Assembly (NCBI GenBank): GCA_964619065.1
Contig: CAZUCC010000019.1
Coordinates: 8,502-72,501 of the forward strand
DNA: 64,000 nucleotides
Source of the DNA: JANXUC01 sp964619065
GTDB lineage: Bacteria; Acidobacteriota; Terriglobia; Terriglobales; Acidobacteriaceae
Direction: 5' to 3'
A model generated the notes under the pieces. It searched no databases, was not told the DNA's origin, and was given only the letters and a program-made list of their open reading frames with translations. The position numbers and the translations under genes are program-made. Shown one piece after another: positions 61,864 to 64,000 of the stretch (position 1 is its first letter; each line of letters starts with the position of its first letter).

Positions 61864-61883
61864 TCGGTGAAAGAATAATTTGG

Positions 61884-61906
61884 TAGGGCACGGCTTCAGC
61901 CGTGCA
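61884..61906 (+). repeat. Palindromic intergenic hairpin between rpsL and rpsG
   Basis: GCACGGC (61888-61894) pairs with GCCGTGC (61899-61905) around a TTCA loop, preceded by GGTAGG. It ends where the rpsG ribosome binding site AGGAG begins (61906-61910). It is of the interspersed TTCAGCC type (compare 56712-56741) and lies at the position where E. coli S7 binds its own mRNA. Confidence 0.65.
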
Positions 61907-61923
61907 GGAGCAAAGAACAAGCG

Positions 61924-62394
61924 ATGCCAAGAAAAGGACATATCCCGAAGAGAACCGTCGATGCCGATGCAGTCTACGGCTCCGATTTGGTCACCAAGTT
62001 TGTGAATTGCATGATGTGGGGCGGCAAGAAAGCTACCTCCCAGCAGATCTTCTACGGTGCCATGGATAAGCTGCAGGAGAAGGGCGGCGACGAAGCGCTG
62101 AAGCTGTTCAAGAAGGCCGTCGAGAACTGCAAGCCGCTGCTGGAAGTCAAGTCGCGGCGCGTGGGTGGCGCGAATTATCAGGTGCCGATCGAAGTCAATG
62201 CCGACCGCCGCACTTCTTTGGCGATCCGCTGGCTGATCAGCTTTTCGCGCAGTCGTGGTGAGAAGGGCATGACCGACAAGTTGTGCGCCGAGTTGCTGGA
62301 TGCGGCCAATGGCCGTGGCGGCGCGATGAAGAAGAAAGAAGATGTACACCGCATGGCGGAAGCCAATAAGGCGTTTTCGAAATATCGTTGGTAG
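61924..62394 (+). CDS. rpsG: 30S ribosomal protein S7
   Basis: A 156-residue S7 protein, standard length. MPRKGHIPKRTVDADAVYGS begins the family core; FVNCMMWGGKKATSQQIFYG, RVGGANYQVPIEV and KKKEDVHRMAEANKAFSKYR are conserved blocks. S7 nucleates the 30S head by binding 16S rRNA. The ribosome binding site AGGAG is 13 bases before ATG, longer than usual, and directly after a hairpin. Confidence 0.97.
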   Translation: MPRKGHIPKRTVDADAVYGSDLVTKFVNCMMWGGKKATSQQIFYGAMDKLQEKGGDEALKLFKKAVENCKPLLEVKSRRVGGANYQVPIEVNADRRTSLAIRWLISFSRSRGEKGMTDKLCAELLDAANGRGGAMKKKEDVHRMAEANKAFSKYRW

Positions 62395-62563
62395 GACGAA
62401 CGGGTAGGACGCAGGGTAGAACGCTGGCAGGAGTTGGACCATTTCTAATTTGACCCTTTGCGATTTGACGGGAAACGGGATTTCGACCCCGAAGCCGCCA
62501 AATCCCAGGTCGAGAAATCGTACTTCAGAACGAAGTTCAGAGCCCCAGAAGGAAACGAGTATC

Positions 62564-64000
62564 GTGGCAAGACAAGTACCATTAGAGCGCTGCAGGAACA
62601 TCGGCATCATGGCCCACATCGATGCCGGGAAGACGACGACGACGGAGCGCATCCTGTTCTACACCGGGCGGACCCACCGCATCGGCGAAGTCCATGAAGG
62701 CACAGCCACCATGGACTGGATGGAGCAGGAGCAAGAGCGCGGCATTACGATCACGTCTGCGGCCACGACCTGCACTTGGCGCGATATCCGCATCAATATT
62801 ATCGATACGCCGGGCCACGTCGATTTCACGGCGGAGGTCGAACGTTCGCTACGCGTTCTCGACGGTGCGGTGGCAGTGTTTGACGCGGTTCACGGCGTGC
62901 AGCCGCAATCCGAAAAAGTTTGGCGTCAAGCCGATAAATACGGTGTGCCGCGCATTTGCTTTATCAACAAGATCGACAAGATGGGTGCGGATTTCGAGCA
63001 CGCTGTCGATACTATCCGCAAGCGCCTCAACGCCAAGCCCGTCGCGATCCAGATCCCCATCGGCCAAGAAGCGAAGTTCATCGGCGTTGTGGACTTAGTG
63101 GAAATGAAATCCGTCGTCTGGAAAGACGAGACGATGGGTGCCGAATATGTCGTCGAAGAAATTCCCGCCGATCTGCGCAAGAAGGCGGAAGCCTTTCACG
63201 CCCAATTAGTGGAAGCCGTAGCCGAGACGGATGACGGCCTGCTGCACAAGTTTCTGGAAGGCGAGACCATCTCCGCTGCTGAACTGCGCTCCGCGCTCCG
63301 CAAGGCCACCATTGCGCTGCAATTGTTTCCGGTGATTGTCGGCACGTCGTTTAAAAACAAGGGCGTCCAGCCGCTGCTGGATGCCGTGGTCGACTACTTG
63401 CCTTCGCCTCTCGATACCAAAGAAGTCAAAGGCGTGAATCCCGATACGGGCGAGGCGCTTACGCGTCGTCCAGATGACAAAGAACCCTTTTCTGCGCTGG
63501 CTTTCAAAATCATGGCGGACCCGTTTGTCGGCCAGTTGACCTTTATCCGCGTTTACTCGGGACAATTGAAATCCGGCGACGCAGTCCTCAACGCGGGCAA
63601 GCGCAAGACCGAACGCATTGGGCGTCTGCTGAAGATGCACGCCAACAAGCGCGAAGACATCCAGGAAATTCTGGCTGGCGACATCTGTGCCTGCGTAGGA
63701 CTCAAAAACGTCAGTACGGGTGACACGATTACCAACGAGGACCATCCGATTGCGCTCGAGTCGATCACCTTCGCGGTTCCCGTCATTTCGGTTGCCGTTG
63801 AGCCCAAAACCAAAGCCGATCAGGAAAAAATGGGCATGGCGCTCGGACGCCTCGCCCAGGAAGATCCCACCTTTAAGGTTCACACCGATCCCGACAGCGG
63901 ACAGACCATCATTAGTGGCATGGGCGAGTTGCACCTCGAAATCATCGTCGACCGCATGATGCGCGAATACAAAGTTGAAACCCAAGTCGGCAAACCCGCA
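62564..64000 (+). CDS. fusA: Elongation factor G, cut by the window edge
   Basis: The frame opens at GTG 62564 (VARQVPLERCRNIGIMAHID) after AAGGA and runs 479 codons to the last base without a stop, so about 215 C-terminal residues are missing. It is a ribosomal GTPase for translocation. P-loop AHIDAGKTTTTER, switch region GTATMDWMEQEQERGITITS, DTPGHVDF, and NKIDKMGAD are intact, followed by domain II (KIMADPFVGQLTFIRVYSG) and the start of domain III (LGRLAQEDPTFKVHTDPDSG). The gene is the third of the str operon and lies 169 bases after rpsG. Confidence 0.97.
   Translation, partial: MARQVPLERCRNIGIMAHIDAGKTTTTERILFYTGRTHRIGEVHEGTATMDWMEQEQERGITITSAATTCTWRDIRINIIDTPGHVDFTAEVERSLRVLDGAVAVFDAVHGVQPQSEKVWRQADKYGVPRICFINKIDKMGADFEHAVDTIRKRLNAKPVAIQIPIGQEAKFIGVVDLVEMKSVVWKDETMGAEYVVEEIPADLRKKAEAFHAQLVEAVAETDDGLLHKFLEGETISAAELRSALRKATIALQLFPVIVGTSFKNKGVQPLLDAVVDYLPSPLDTKEVKGVNPDTGEALTRRPDDKEPFSALAFKIMADPFVGQLTFIRVYSGQLKSGDAVLNAGKRKTERIGRLLKMHANKREDIQEILAGDICACVGLKNVSTGDTITNEDHPIALESITFAVPVISVAVEPKTKADQEKMGMALGRLAQEDPTFKVHTDPDSGQTIISGMGELHLEIIVDRMMREYKVETQVGKPA

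Noticed and set aside
1..64000. tRNA, rRNA, CRISPR arrays, insertion sequences, integrases or phage genes
   Set aside because: I scanned gaps and ends of genes for these and saw no cloverleaf TPsiC-type boxes, repeat-spacer series or transposase sequence. A tRNAscan or Infernal run could still find something missed by eye.

Overview
The window looks like chromosomal DNA from an Acidobacteriota soil or sediment bacterium, probably close to the Koribacter/Sulfotelmatobacter group. The case rests on gene content I recognise from that phylum: a VWFA-related secreted protein, the 61-residue MAIEKRRDW-type microprotein, a CsbD/SYLF/DUF3309 stress set, and short interspersed palindromes of the GTCATCCTGAGC and GGCTTCAGCC types. 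This is inference, because no 16S or marker-gene comparison was possible. I see no tRNA, rRNA, CRISPR array, insertion sequence or integrase.

Layout. (a) 1-4150: small stress and envelope genes (tail of a stress protein, CsbD, a zinc-ribbon-like protein, SYLF protein, DUF3309 microprotein, a 61-residue microprotein, a YXWGXW-repeat secreted protein). (b) 4732-5763: a LacI-type regulator standing alone. (c) 6131-16536: an amino-acid block on the plus strand, aspartokinase, homoserine dehydrogenase, glutamate synthase large and small subunits, and threonine ammonia-lyase. It links nitrogen assimilation to the Asp-Thr-Ile branch. The leader before gltB holds an unlisted 25-codon ORF and a predicted pseudoknot. 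(d) 16551-17684: secreted M48 metalloprotease. (e) 17787-35753: one long minus-strand exopolysaccharide locus of the Wzx/Wzy type. It begins with export protein, GumC-like co-polymerase and a CpsD-like protein, continues with initiating sugar transferase, Wzy, Wzx, a heparinase-fold protein, two glycosyltransferase genes (one a double GT4 fusion) and a beta-helix protein, and ends with the four dTDP-rhamnose genes. It is flanked by a divergent LuxR-type regulator whose receiver domain lacks its phosphoacceptor.

(f) 37010-43530: a signalling and unknown block with a membrane diguanylate cyclase, a PilZ-TonB fusion, a coiled-coil microprotein and a GAF protein. (g) 43759-53889: exported acetamidase family protein, PhoR/PhoB-like two-component pair, VWFA protein, 2-oxoglutarate dehydrogenase E1 with a short N-terminus, a cysteine-desulfurase-like enzyme and a GIDE-domain membrane protein. 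(h) 54121-60788: TPR-GAF-degenerate GGDEF protein, lumazine synthase carrying an extra N-terminal domain, NusB, and a large Ig-like/beta-propeller lipoprotein. (i) 60994-64000: the str operon start, rpsL, rpsG and the first 479 codons of fusA (cut by the window edge), behind a strong sigma70-type promoter and a long leader.

The items most worth a second look are the two apparently inactivated regulators of the exopolysaccharide locus (CpsD-like protein without Walker motifs, response regulator without Asp), the gltB leader RNA, the lumazine synthase fusion, the double GT4 fusion, and the c-di-GMP block with a PilZ-TonB chimera.
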